Origin: an uncultured Prevotellaceae bacterium
Lineage (GTDB): Bacteria > Bacteroidota > Bacteroidia > Bacteroidales > Bacteroidaceae
Length of the DNA stretch: 64,000 nt
Assembly: GCA_902799905.1 (NCBI GenBank)
Contig: CADCCB010000009.1
Coordinates: 18,987-82,986, forward strand
Direction of reading: 5' to 3'
Of the stretch, positions 8,729 through 16,749 are shown piece by piece. The translations under genes and the position numbers were made by a program. Position 1 is the stretch's first letter, and every line of letters begins with the position of its first letter. The notes beneath the pieces are model-generated. The model was not told where the DNA came from. It ran no database searches and saw nothing but the letters and a program-made list of their open reading frames with translations.

Positions 8729-9328
8729 TCAGCCCACCAGAGCCAGTTCTATGTGATTGTCTTTCGCTATGCGGCGCATGTTGATCAGCGCATAGCGCAT
8801 ACGTCCCAGTGAGGTATTGATGCTCACACCTGTCATCTCGGCAATTTCCTTAAACGACAGGTCCTGGTAGTATCTCATGTAGACCACTTCGCGCTGGGTG
8901 GCAGGAAGAGCCTCCATCAGTTTCTTCACGTCAACGAGCACCTGCTCGTTGATCAGTTCCATCTCACGGCAGATGTCCAATGGAGCGCCTCCTTTTATGT
9001 TCTGAAGGTCGTTCTCTGCGTTTGGTTCCACAATATGGTGCGACTGCTGCAGCCTGTACCAGTCCATGATGCAGTTATGTGCAATACGGGTGAGCCAGAA
9101 CTGGAACTTGCCAGAGTTGGTGTATTGTCCCTGTTGCAGTTTGACGATTGCCTTGACGAATGTCTCCTGGAAGATGTCATCGGCAATGTCATGGTCGCGA
9201 ACCACGAACATGATGTAGGTAAACAATTTTGTCTGCGTGCGTGACAATAACTCATCAAATGCACGATTGTTGCCTTTAACATAAGCGAGTGCCAACTCTT
9301 CGTCGGACACACCTTCAAATTTCTTCAT
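8729..9328 (-). CDS. RNA polymerase ECF sigma factor
   Basis: A 199-aa sigma-70 family protein of the extracytoplasmic function class. Region 2 is clear (AFDELLSRTQTKLFTYIMF, then DIADDIFQETFVKAI, ending FWLTRIAHNCIMDWYR). Region 4 follows (LPATQREVVYMRYYQDLSFKEIAEMTGVSINTSLGRMRYAL) with its helix-turn-helix. No anti-sigma factor gene is adjacent on either side, unlike the FecI/FecR pairs common in this phylum. It is transcribed from its own -7 box and converges with rpe. Confidence 0.93.
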   Translation of the reverse strand: MKKFEGVSDEELALAYVKGNNRAFDELLSRTQTKLFTYIMFVVRDHDIADDIFQETFVKAIVKLQQGQYTNSGKFQFWLTRIAHNCIMDWYRLQQSHHIVEPNAENDLQNIKGGAPLDICREMELINEQVLVDVKKLMEALPATQREVVYMRYYQDLSFKEIAEMTGVSINTSLGRMRYALINMRRIAKDNHIELALVG

Positions 9329-9415
9329 TCTTTTCAGTTTTTTTAATGAAGTAATTTTTTCCTTATAGGCAATAAATGATTTAGTTTTGAGTTATTATAT
9401 AAAAATTATCGGGTG

Positions 9416-9423
9416 CAAAAGTA
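9416..9423 (-). promoter_or_regulatory. -7 box of the ECF sigma factor gene
   Basis: Minus-strand TACTTTTG fits TAnnTTTG. A TTTGTG-like stretch lies near the -33 position. This predicts a leader of about 80 nt for the sigma gene. Confidence 0.5.
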
Positions 9424-9530
9424 AGAGTTTTTTTTAATTCTGCACAAAAAGTGGGCGACAAACGCATAGTGTTTAACAAATATTAAGCGTGTGTGCGCCC
9501 GTCAAAGGTTGAAATGTTAAATTGAGAAGT

Positions 9531-10208
9531 ATGAAAAGGACAATAATCAGTATTGTGGCCATACTCTTTGTATGCTGTACGGCCTGTGCCCAAAAGTTGT
9601 CGGTCTCTATTCTGGGCGACTCCTATTCTACGTATGAAGGCTATCTCACGCCTTCTACCAATGCCGTCTGGTATCAGGTGAAGAACGCAGGGAATAAGAC
9701 CGACGTCACTAGCGTACGCCAGACGTGGTGGCATCAACTCATCAGCAGTCAGGGGTGGAAACTCTGCGTCAACAATTCCTATAGCGGTTCCACCATCTGC
9801 CATACGGGCTACGACGGCAACGACTATAGCGACCGTTCGTTCCTGACCCGCATGGACAATCTGGGTTGTCCTGACATTCTCTTCGTCTTTGGCGCCACCA
9901 ACGACAGTTGGTCGGGGGCTCCCATTGGTGAGTTCAAGTATGACGGCATCGCCGGAGGCGACCTGTGGACGTTCAGGCCCGCCTTGGCATATCTGCTCGC
10001 ACATCTGCAGGACCGCTATCTTGGAACCGACATCTATTTCATCCTTAACGACGGGCTGTCCGCTGAGATCACTTCTTCCGCCAAGACCATCTGTGAGCAC
10101 TATGGCGTGAAGTGCATCGTCTTGCACAACATTCACAAAATCTCCGGCCATCCCTCTGTGAAGGGCATGAAGCAGATTGCCGACCAGATCAGGGAGCAAG
10201 CGTTCTGA
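9531..10208 (+). CDS. Exported SGNH/GDSL-family hydrolase
   Basis: A 225-aa predicted exported esterase or lipase-like enzyme. The N-terminus MKRTIISIVAILFVCCTACA is a signal peptide with a cysteine-rich end, possibly a lipoprotein. The SGNH blocks are visible: GDSYS (catalytic Ser, block I), FGATNDSW (Asn of block III) and SGHPSVKGM near the C-terminus (catalytic His). The start was placed at the MKR methionine rather than 9 nt upstream because it gives a standard signal peptide. The substrate is unknown. It is followed 5 nt later by the phosphopantetheinyl transferase gene. Confidence 0.85.
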   Translation: MKRTIISIVAILFVCCTACAQKLSVSILGDSYSTYEGYLTPSTNAVWYQVKNAGNKTDVTSVRQTWWHQLISSQGWKLCVNNSYSGSTICHTGYDGNDYSDRSFLTRMDNLGCPDILFVFGATNDSWSGAPIGEFKYDGIAGGDLWTFRPALAYLLAHLQDRYLGTDIYFILNDGLSAEITSSAKTICEHYGVKCIVLHNIHKISGHPSVKGMKQIADQIREQAF

Positions 10209-10213
10209 CACTT

Positions 10214-10777
10214 ATGGTCTATATAGACGATCAGATAGAACGGCTCGACCTGACTGAAGGGCTACGAACCATCAGTTGTCAACGCCGCGAGCAGGCCCTG
10301 AGTTTCAAGTTCGAACAGGGTCAGCGGTTGTGTGTAGCCGCCTATCTGCTATTGAAACGTGCCCTGCGCGAGGAAGAGGGTATCATGGAGAATCCCATCT
10401 TCGAGTATGGTGAACACGGGAAGCCCTTCATCGTGGGTCATCCCGAATTGCATTTCAGCCTAAGCCATTGCAAGGAAGCGGCTGCCTGTGTGCTGAGCCA
10501 TAAACCCGTTGGCATCGATGTGGAAAGCATTGGGCGCTATCACGACAACGTGGCCCGCTACGCCATGAGCGATGCTGAGATGGCGCGCATCCAGCAGGCC
10601 GAGCAACCCGGGGTGGAGTTCATCCGCCTGTGGACCATGAAGGAGAGTCTGCTGAAACTTACTGGCGAAGGCATCAATGACAATATGAAACAGGTTCTCG
10701 ACGGCGTGCCGTCATCGGCATTCACCATCGTCGAGCCACCTGGCAAGAACTACATCTATACAGTTTGTGAACTATGA
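10214..10777 (+). CDS. 4'-phosphopantetheinyl transferase superfamily protein
   Basis: A 187-aa Sfp-type enzyme that moves the phosphopantetheine arm from CoA to a carrier-protein serine. The two signature motifs are present: VGIDVESIGRY (metal-binding Asp and Glu) near residue 100, and FIRLWTMKESLLKLTGEGI (W-x-x-KE-x-x-K) near residue 140. The frame stays open for 34 codons upstream, but that part overlaps the SGNH gene, so the MVYIDDQ methionine is the likely start. Its stop overlaps the start of the pseudouridine synthase gene (ATGA at 10774). No PKS or NRPS cluster is nearby; the carrier protein may be the fatty-acid ACP. Confidence 0.9.
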   Translation: MVYIDDQIERLDLTEGLRTISCQRREQALSFKFEQGQRLCVAAYLLLKRALREEEGIMENPIFEYGEHGKPFIVGHPELHFSLSHCKEAAACVLSHKPVGIDVESIGRYHDNVARYAMSDAEMARIQQAEQPGVEFIRLWTMKESLLKLTGEGINDNMKQVLDGVPSSAFTIVEPPGKNYIYTVCEL

Positions 10778-11673
10778 GAATGAACACAGGATACAACCGC
10801 ATGGGTGACTATGATCACTATACGGTAGAGGAGCCTCAGCCGCTGTTAGAATGGCTGCTGGCCAACTTGAAGGAGAGCCGCACGAAGATCAAGGCGACGC
10901 TTCAGGGACGCGGCATCAAGGTGGACGGCAAGACCGTCTCTCAGTTCGACTTCCCTTTGGAACGTGGCATGAAGGTGGCCGTATCGAAGACGAAGCGCAA
11001 CCAGCAGACGTTCAAGAGCCGCTACGTGCGTATTGTCTATGAAGACCGCTGGATCATCGTGGTCGAGAAGGCCATCGGCATCCTCTCAATGGCTGCCGGC
11101 CACTCGTCGCTCAATGTAAAGAGCGTGCTTGACGACTATTTCAAGAAGAGCCGTCAGAAGTGTACGGCACACGTTGTCCATCGCCTCGACCGCGACACCA
11201 GCGGCCTGATGGTCTATGCCAAGGATATGGAGACCGAACAGATTCTGGAACACAACTGGCACGAGATAGTCTACGACCGTCGCTATGTGGCCGTGGTCAG
11301 CGGCGAGATGGAGCAGGACGAGGGCACCATACGCAACTGGCTGAAGGACAACAAAGCCTATGTGACCTTCTCGTCGCCTGTCGACAACGGCGGCAAATTG
11401 GCTATCACCCATTTCCATGTGCTCGACCGCACAACGGAGCACTCACTCGTGGAGTATCGGCTTGAGACAGGCCGCAAGAACCAGATCCGTGTCCATTCAG
11501 CCGACATGGGTCACCCCGTCTGTGGCGACATCAAGTACGGCAATGGCGACGACCCTCTGCATCGCCTTTGCCTGCATGCCTGGCTGCTCTGCTTTACGCA
11601 TCCTGTGACTGGCGAGCCGATGGAGTTTGAGACACCCATCCCTGTCGCTTTCCGTCAGGTATTCAAGAAATAA
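10774..11673 (+). CDS. RluA-family RNA pseudouridine synthase
   Basis: A 299-aa protein with an N-terminal S4-like RNA-binding part (about residues 15-75: WLLANLKESRTKIKATLQ.., IKVDGK) followed by the RluA catalytic domain. The active-site motif HRLDRDTSGLMVYAKD near residue 135 carries the catalytic aspartate, and RKNQIRVHSADMGHPV.GD is also typical. It would isomerise uridines in rRNA or tRNA; the exact target cannot be read from sequence. It overlaps the preceding gene by 4 nt. Confidence 0.93.
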   Translation: MRMNTGYNRMGDYDHYTVEEPQPLLEWLLANLKESRTKIKATLQGRGIKVDGKTVSQFDFPLERGMKVAVSKTKRNQQTFKSRYVRIVYEDRWIIVVEKAIGILSMAAGHSSLNVKSVLDDYFKKSRQKCTAHVVHRLDRDTSGLMVYAKDMETEQILEHNWHEIVYDRRYVAVVSGEMEQDEGTIRNWLKDNKAYVTFSSPVDNGGKLAITHFHVLDRTTEHSLVEYRLETGRKNQIRVHSADMGHPVCGDIKYGNGDDPLHRLCLHAWLLCFTHPVTGEPMEFETPIPVAFRQVFKK

Positions 11674-11680
11674 GTGTGGT

Positions 11681-11839
11681 ATGGATAACTGGTTCTACTA
11701 TGTGGCTGCCCTTGTGGTCATCGTCCTGGCAGTCTATATTATAAAAAAGGTGGCAAGTTGCCTGATGAAGACCGTCATCTTCCTGGTGGGCCTTGCTGCC
11801 CTTGGTGCCGGCTACTGGTTGTTGATCTCCAACTCGTAG
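11681..11839 (+). CDS. Small membrane protein, 52 aa
   Basis: A 52-codon frame MDNWFYYVAALVVIVL... with two hydrophobic helices separated by a short IIKKVASCLMK stretch. It starts 7 nt after the pseudouridine synthase gene and is probably co-transcribed. Its last 28 nt overlap the 3' end of the convergent HD-domain gene, tail to tail. The two-helix pattern, proper start and position support a real gene of unknown function. Confidence 0.65.
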   Translation: MDNWFYYVAALVVIVLAVYIIKKVASCLMKTVIFLVGLAALGAGYWLLISNS

Positions 11840-12453
11840 AAGCGGTCGAACTGTTCGCGCAGCAACGTGGGATTGGCTATGATGTTGCGCAGTTCCGTCA
11901 GTTTCTCCTCGTTGGGCGAGCCGGGTATCCACAGGCGAATGTAGCCATGCTGCGAGTATTTCTCGTTCATGTGCTCTCGGAAACGCAGCCATTGGTGCTC
12001 ACGGTCCAGTTCGGGATAGTTGGCCATGCCGTATTGCACGGTCCGCTGGAACACCACCTCCGGCACAATATCGCGGTCGGCCTCGGCTATAATCTTTCCG
12101 TAGAGGCTGCGAGGTGCATGTGCTGCCGAGGCGCGATGATCTTCAACTGCTTCTTTCATGATTTTAATCTGTTCGGCTGAAAACCAACGCTTTAATCTTG
12201 CGTCGCTCAAGAGAATCTTTCCTCCAGTTATGTGGTGGATGGCTCGTGGACCAGACATACCTATGTCGTGATAGGCGGCAATGGCGTAGACCATGTTGAT
12301 GTCGGCTCCTGTGCGCTGGGCCAGTTCCAGCGAACGACGAATAACACGCGTGACGTGCTCCAGGTTGTGGGCACGGTCGAAGTTGGCGTACTGAGGCAGT
12401 ATCTGGGTCTCTACAAATTCTACCAGGTCGAGGCTAGCGGTATTCTTTAGCAT
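11812..12453 (-). CDS. HD-domain phosphohydrolase
   Basis: A 213-aa soluble protein with an HD fold. The metal ligands are visible as His33 (NLEHVTRV), the His62-Asp63 doublet (AAYHDIGMSG), and a downstream Asp in AEADRDI. The family hydrolyses phosphomonoesters or nucleotides; the substrate is not known. Its 3' end overlaps the small membrane protein gene on the opposite strand by 28 nt. It is divergent from menA, and its promoter overlaps the menA promoter. Confidence 0.85.
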   Translation of the reverse strand: MLKNTASLDLVEFVETQILPQYANFDRAHNLEHVTRVIRRSLELAQRTGADINMVYAIAAYHDIGMSGPRAIHHITGGKILLSDARLKRWFSAEQIKIMKEAVEDHRASAAHAPRSLYGKIIAEADRDIVPEVVFQRTVQYGMANYPELDREHQWLRFREHMNEKYSQHGYIRLWIPGSPNEEKLTELRNIIANPTLLREQFDRFYELEINNQ

Positions 12454-12472
12454 AACTTTTTCAGGCTTTGGC

Positions 12473-12506
12473 TTGCAAATATACAGGAAAATATTTACTT
12501 TTGCAA
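12473..12506. promoter_or_regulatory. Overlapping divergent promoters for menA and the HD gene
   Basis: Plus strand: TTGC (12473-12476), 19 nt, TACTTTTG (12496-12503), leading to menA. Minus strand: TTGC (complement of 12503-12506), 19 nt, TATATTTG (complement of 12476-12483), leading to the HD gene. Each -33 box abuts the other promoter's -7 box, so the two occupy the same 34 bp. Confidence 0.7.
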
Positions 12507-12530
12507 GCGTTTTGTGGAAAAAATGAAAAA

Positions 12531-13433
12531 ATGGAAGTTAGGAAAGACTCTTTGAAGGCCTGGATTCTGGCAGCACGGCCTAAGACGCTGACCGGAGCCG
12601 CCGTCCCTGTCATGATAGGTCTGGCACTTGCATGGGTTGACGCCAGGCTCTATGCCGGCGACCCGTTCAACTGGCTGGCAGCCGCCCTCTGCATGGCCTT
12701 TGCCTTCATCATGCAGATAGACGCCAATTTCATCAATGACTTTGTGGACTATGCCAAAGGAACCGACGACCGCGAGACGCGCCTGGGACCTGAGCGAGCC
12801 TGTGCACAGGGATGGGTCAGCCTCGAGCGCATGAGGCACGCCATTGCCATCACCACCTGTCTGGCTTGCATCGTGGGTTTGCCCCTGGTGTGGTTCGGCG
12901 GTCTCGAGATGGTGCTCATCGGCATGCTGTGTGTCGTCTTCTGCTTCCTCTACACCACCCATCTGTCGTATTTAGGACTGGGCGACGTGCTGGTGCTGGT
13001 GTTCTTCGGCCTCGTGCCGGTGTCCATCACCTACTATGTCCAACTGCATACCTTCACTTGGGAGGTCATCGTAGCCTCGCTGGCCTGTGGCCTGGTCATC
13101 GATGCGCTGCTGCTCATCAATAATTTCCGCGACCGCGATACCGACCGCCAGGCCGGCAAGAACACCATCGTGGTGCACATAGGTGCCGAGGCAGCCCTCG
13201 GCTGCTATCTGGGCGTGGGCATCGTTGCCTGTCTGATGGGGGGAATATTCGCGTTCAACGGTCGCTGGTGGGCCTTCGGCTTTCCCTTTGCCTACCTGCT
13301 GCTCCATCTGCTGACCTACCTCCGCATCAAGCGCATCTGGCAGGGCAGGGAATTGAATAAGTGTCTGGGTGATACGGCACGCAACATTTTCATCTACGGG
13401 CTCTTGGTCACCGTAGGCATCCTGTTGTCCTAA
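12531..13433 (+). CDS. menA: 1,4-dihydroxy-2-naphthoate polyprenyltransferase
   Basis: Membrane prenyltransferase of menaquinone synthesis, 300 aa with about eight or nine hydrophobic segments. Both UbiA-family Asp-rich motifs are present: NDFVDYAKGTDDRE near residue 75 and NNFRDRDTDRQAGKNT near residue 200, the second typical of MenA. The start at MEVRKDSLKAW was chosen because the promoter lies just upstream (12473-12503); the longer open frame would begin before the promoter. Menaquinone fits an anaerobic respiratory chain. Confidence 0.93.
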   Translation: MEVRKDSLKAWILAARPKTLTGAAVPVMIGLALAWVDARLYAGDPFNWLAAALCMAFAFIMQIDANFINDFVDYAKGTDDRETRLGPERACAQGWVSLERMRHAIAITTCLACIVGLPLVWFGGLEMVLIGMLCVVFCFLYTTHLSYLGLGDVLVLVFFGLVPVSITYYVQLHTFTWEVIVASLACGLVIDALLLINNFRDRDTDRQAGKNTIVVHIGAEAALGCYLGVGIVACLMGGIFAFNGRWWAFGFPFAYLLLHLLTYLRIKRIWQGRELNKCLGDTARNIFIYGLLVTVGILLS

Positions 13434-13435
13434 CG

Positions 13436-13924
13436 CTATTGTGCCATTTCCAGTTCGCCGTCGAAACTGATAGGGTCTCGATGGAACGAGCGCACGTGGA
13501 TGTATGCCTTTCCTGTGTCGTACAGTTCGATGGTATATAAAAGGTTGTCCTCATTGATGTCCACCTCAAACTTCAGACACGCCAGGTCCTTCTTGGGATG
13601 GCTCTCCTCTATGGCTTTGATAGGAGCCTTGAAGTCAAGCCCCTGCGAAGCCCAAGTAACGGGTGCCCGATGGGCCTGTCCCAGATATGGCAGGTAACTC
13701 CTGATAGTATCACCCCGCAATTCGAGAAAGAAATCCGACGAGACCATCCTCGTGCCATAGCGCATCGTCTCCATCGAATTGATGCCGATGTGCATCTGTC
13801 TTTTATCCACGGCTTCGGCTACTGCCTTCCTCATCTGTTCCTTGCGCTCAGCCCGGTTTTGCTGGGTGGCACAACTGCTGAGGAGGAATGCAGCGAGGAT
13901 GAGCAACAACGCGTACTTCTTCAT
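13436..13924 (-). CDS. DUF4251-type lipoprotein
   Basis: A 162-aa lipoprotein: signal peptide MKKYALLLILAAFLLSSC with a clear lipobox (LLSSC). The rest matches my memory of the DUF4251 family of Bacteroidetes lipoproteins: an NSMETMRYG stretch, FFLELRGDTIRSYLPYLG, and a C-terminal beta-rich part. Function is unknown. It is convergent with menA, the stops being 2 nt apart. Confidence 0.8.
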   Translation of the reverse strand: MKKYALLLILAAFLLSSCATQQNRAERKEQMRKAVAEAVDKRQMHIGINSMETMRYGTRMVSSDFFLELRGDTIRSYLPYLGQAHRAPVTWASQGLDFKAPIKAIEESHPKKDLACLKFEVDINEDNLLYTIELYDTGKAYIHVRSFHRDPISFDGELEMAQ

Positions 13925-13939
13925 GCTATCTGATTGTTT

Positions 13940-15469
13940 TTATCTTTTTAGCCTAAGACGGTTTCCTTGAATGTAAAGCCCTTTGGCAGGTGCTGAGAGG
14001 CGACGTCCCTGCAAGTCGTACATAATGTCGTCAGTTCGTGGACGCTCCTGAAGCACATCGGTTATCGCCGTAGCGCCCCCGTTCATGAATACAAACGAAG
14101 CCAGCCCGTTGCCATCTACAGACATGTGGGTGATGGGCTTCGACATCAGGTAGTTGCCGTCGGTATTCTGATTGTTCAACTTGGCAGGCGGCGTGGAGGT
14201 GTTGGTCAGGCTATCGTTAGACAGCGCGACATACGGATATGCCCAACCGCTAGAGCCTAATATGGTGGAGCGATTGTTGGCGGGGATGATGTAATAGCGC
14301 TTGATGGAATTGTTGTTGACATATTGGGTGATACTCCTCCAAATACTGTCGTCGTAATCAATATGAAAGATGACGATACCTTTGCCAGGCAGATTCTTGT
14401 CCCATCCCTGCTGCTGACGGTTCTCGATGAAGTAGTACTCATTGGCCGAGCCATTGTTGCGCACCAAGTAAGCCACAGGCTCTTGGTCAAGGGCAGGCAT
14501 ATTGGTGATTGTGGTGGCGCTGGTCAGTTCTACAGGTGTGAGCCATCCCATCAGCATCCGTTCGTGGGCCGAGTAGTTACAAGGCCTGTACCCCTGACTG
14601 TTGTTGTTGCCATTGTCCATCAGTTCCCAGTCGCCAACTATCTTTGAATTATAATAAAAGTCAGGCAGTCCGAAGCAATGGCTGAATTCGTGGCAGATGA
14701 TACCAAACGACGATTTGACATTGTCGGTATCCACCAATTCTTGCACACAACAATAACTGTCGATGTAGTAGTTCTTGCCGTTTCGCGTCACGGTACGACA
14801 ATCGCGGTAGTCATTCGCTTCGCTCGTCGTCTCGTCCTTGTGATGGCTCAGCCACCATTGGTGCGGCCAGATGCTGTTCGTGCCTCCGCCATGACTCATG
14901 CCTTTTCCCGCAAAGACGATGAGCAACTGGTCTACGTAATTGTCGCCGTCCCAGTCGTAGACGCTCCAGTCTATATCCTGCGTCTGCAGCACATCCACGA
15001 TGTCATCAACCATATACTGCGAGTTCTCGTCATGTTCTCTCGTGCTGCGATACTTATAGCGCGTGTCGGGCAGGGCCACGAAGAAGAGGTCGAACGTCAG
15101 GTTGAACTGACCGTAACTCTGCGCCAGAAAGTAGTCGTGCACGGAGCCAACGAACTGGCCCTCATTATAGTCCACGGTATTGAATATCTTGTCCCATTTC
15201 CGCATCGTGGCATCCTGGCTTTCTGCAAAGTCCATATCCTCAAACGAGGCCAGCACCACCAACTGGCGCCGGTTGCCCGTGTAGGGGTTCGCGCCGCCTA
15301 TCAGCGATGGCGCACGGCGCGATGCGGCCTCCGGTCGGGGTGTACCGACCCTGCAACCTCGCGTGTGAACGAGCGATACCTCCTGTTCGTCGCCCTGATC
15401 TGCTGTCTGTTGTGCTGAGGCAACTGCCGTCAAAGCGAGTGCCAGCATCATGGTCCATATCCTTTTCAT
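13940..15469 (-). CDS. Secreted M6-family metalloprotease with C-terminal sorting-like tail
   Basis: A 509-aa exported protease. The signal peptide (MKRIWTMMLALALTAVASA) directs it across the inner membrane. The zinc motif HEFSHCFGLPDF (HExxH) lies near residue 260, with the M6 (immune inhibitor A-like) surroundings SFGIICHEFSH and DYDGDNYVDQ-type Asp-rich segments. The last about 35 residues (MYDLQGRRL..KGLYIQGNRL) resemble the C-terminal domain of many secreted Prevotella proteins. The start at 15469 was chosen over the longer frame because it begins the signal peptide and lies downstream of the -7 box at 15495-15502. Confidence 0.88.
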   Translation of the reverse strand: MKRIWTMMLALALTAVASAQQTADQGDEQEVSLVHTRGCRVGTPRPEAASRRAPSLIGGANPYTGNRRQLVVLASFEDMDFAESQDATMRKWDKIFNTVDYNEGQFVGSVHDYFLAQSYGQFNLTFDLFFVALPDTRYKYRSTREHDENSQYMVDDIVDVLQTQDIDWSVYDWDGDNYVDQLLIVFAGKGMSHGGGTNSIWPHQWWLSHHKDETTSEANDYRDCRTVTRNGKNYYIDSYCCVQELVDTDNVKSSFGIICHEFSHCFGLPDFYYNSKIVGDWELMDNGNNNSQGYRPCNYSAHERMLMGWLTPVELTSATTITNMPALDQEPVAYLVRNNGSANEYYFIENRQQQGWDKNLPGKGIVIFHIDYDDSIWRSITQYVNNNSIKRYYIIPANNRSTILGSSGWAYPYVALSNDSLTNTSTPPAKLNNQNTDGNYLMSKPITHMSVDGNGLASFVFMNGGATAITDVLQERPRTDDIMYDLQGRRLSAPAKGLYIQGNRLRLKR

Positions 15470-15494
15470 GACTACTGTTGTCCTTTTCCAGTTG

Positions 15495-15502
15495 CAAAGA
15501 TA
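15495..15502 (-). promoter_or_regulatory. -7 box of the M6 protease gene
   Basis: Minus-strand TATCTTTG fits TAnnTTTG, 26 nt upstream of the chosen start codon. No matching -33 element at 19 nt. Confidence 0.5.
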
Positions 15503-15544
15503 AGACAAAATCCGCAAAACCAAGCATCTTTTCCCTCAAAAGAT

Positions 15545-15575
15545 TTGCAATTATCAAAAATCTTTCGTATTTTTG
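15545..15575 (+). promoter_or_regulatory. Promoter of ald
   Basis: TTGC at 15545-15548, 19-nt spacer, TATTTTTG at 15568-15575: full Bacteroidetes layout, about 45 nt upstream of the alanine dehydrogenase ATG. Confidence 0.6.
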
Positions 15576-15622
15576 CCCTGTGAATTAATTTGCAGAATGT
15601 CTAACTAAAGTATTAAAGTATT

Positions 15623-16732
15623 ATGTGTAAGGTAGGTATTCCCAAGGAAATCAAGAACAACGAGAACAGAGTAGGCATGACCCCGTCGGGCGTTGCTGAG
15701 TTGGTGCGCCGCGGTCATCAGGTGTTCGTGCAGCACACGGCAGGAGAGGGTAGTGGCTTTGCCGACGACGACTATCTGCGCGTTGGAGCCGTCATCCTGC
15801 CGACCATCGAAGACATCTATGCCGAGGCCGAGATGATTGTGAAGGTGAAAGAGCCCATCGAGCCGGAGTATGCGCTGGTGAGGAAAGGCCAGGTGGTGTT
15901 CACCTATTTCCACTTCGCCTGCGAGGAGGAACTGACTCACGCCATGTTGAAGAGCGGAGCCACCTGCATAGCCTATGAGACGGTGGAGCGTGACGACCGC
16001 TCGCTGCCGCTGCTCATTCCCATGAGTGAGGTGGCTGGCCGCATGGCTGCCCAGAATGGCGCCTACTACCTGCAGAAGACCAAGGGCGGCAAGGGCAAGT
16101 TGATGGCTGGCGTGCCTGGTGTGAAGCCTGCCCGTGTGCTGGTGCTGGGAGGCGGCACCGTGGGCGAGGCTGCAGCCCGCATCGCAGCCGGTATGGGTGC
16201 CGACGTGACCATCACCGATGTCTCGCTGCCGCGCCTGAAGCAACTGGCTGCCGAGTTGCCTGCCAATGTGCATACACTCTATTCCTCAGAGCATAACATC
16301 CGCCGCGAACTGCCTTTCGTCGATGTCGTCATCGGCTCCGTGCTCATTCCTGGCGATGCAGCGCCGAAGTTGATCACCAAGGACATGCTGTCGCTGATGG
16401 AGCCTGGCACCGTGCTCGTCGATGTCGCCATCGATCAGGGCGGCTGCTTCGAGACCTCGCATCCCACTACCCATAGCGATCCCGTCTATACCGTCGACGG
16501 CATCGTCCACTATGCCGTAGCCAACATTCCGGGTGCCGTGCCCAACACCTCGACCATTGCCCTGACCAATGCCACCCTTCGCTATGTCATTGCCCTGGCC
16601 GACAAAGGCTGGCGTCAGGCCTGTGCCGACGATGCCTCCTTGGCCCGTGGCGTCAACATGGTGGATGGCTGCTGCACCTACGAGGCTGTGGCCAAGGTCT
16701 GGAACCTGCCATATCGTCGTCTTGAGTTATGA
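15623..16732 (+). CDS. ald: Alanine dehydrogenase
   Basis: NAD-dependent oxidative deamination of L-alanine to pyruvate and ammonia, or the reverse. The 369-aa length is normal. Visible family features are the opening VGIPKEIKNNENRVGMTPSGV, the FTYFHFA segment with catalytic His, the Rossmann VLVLGGGTVGEAAARIAAGMGADV (split here as GGGTVGEAAARIA), and DVAIDQGGCFETS. Its stop overlaps the possible start of the next frame, suggesting co-transcription with the exported protein downstream. Confidence 0.95.
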   Translation: MCKVGIPKEIKNNENRVGMTPSGVAELVRRGHQVFVQHTAGEGSGFADDDYLRVGAVILPTIEDIYAEAEMIVKVKEPIEPEYALVRKGQVVFTYFHFACEEELTHAMLKSGATCIAYETVERDDRSLPLLIPMSEVAGRMAAQNGAYYLQKTKGGKGKLMAGVPGVKPARVLVLGGGTVGEAAARIAAGMGADVTITDVSLPRLKQLAAELPANVHTLYSSEHNIRRELPFVDVVIGSVLIPGDAAPKLITKDMLSLMEPGTVLVDVAIDQGGCFETSHPTTHSDPVYTVDGIVHYAVANIPGAVPNTSTIALTNATLRYVIALADKGWRQACADDASLARGVNMVDGCCTYEAVAKVWNLPYRRLEL

Positions 16733-16749
16733 TGCAAATGGGATATGGC

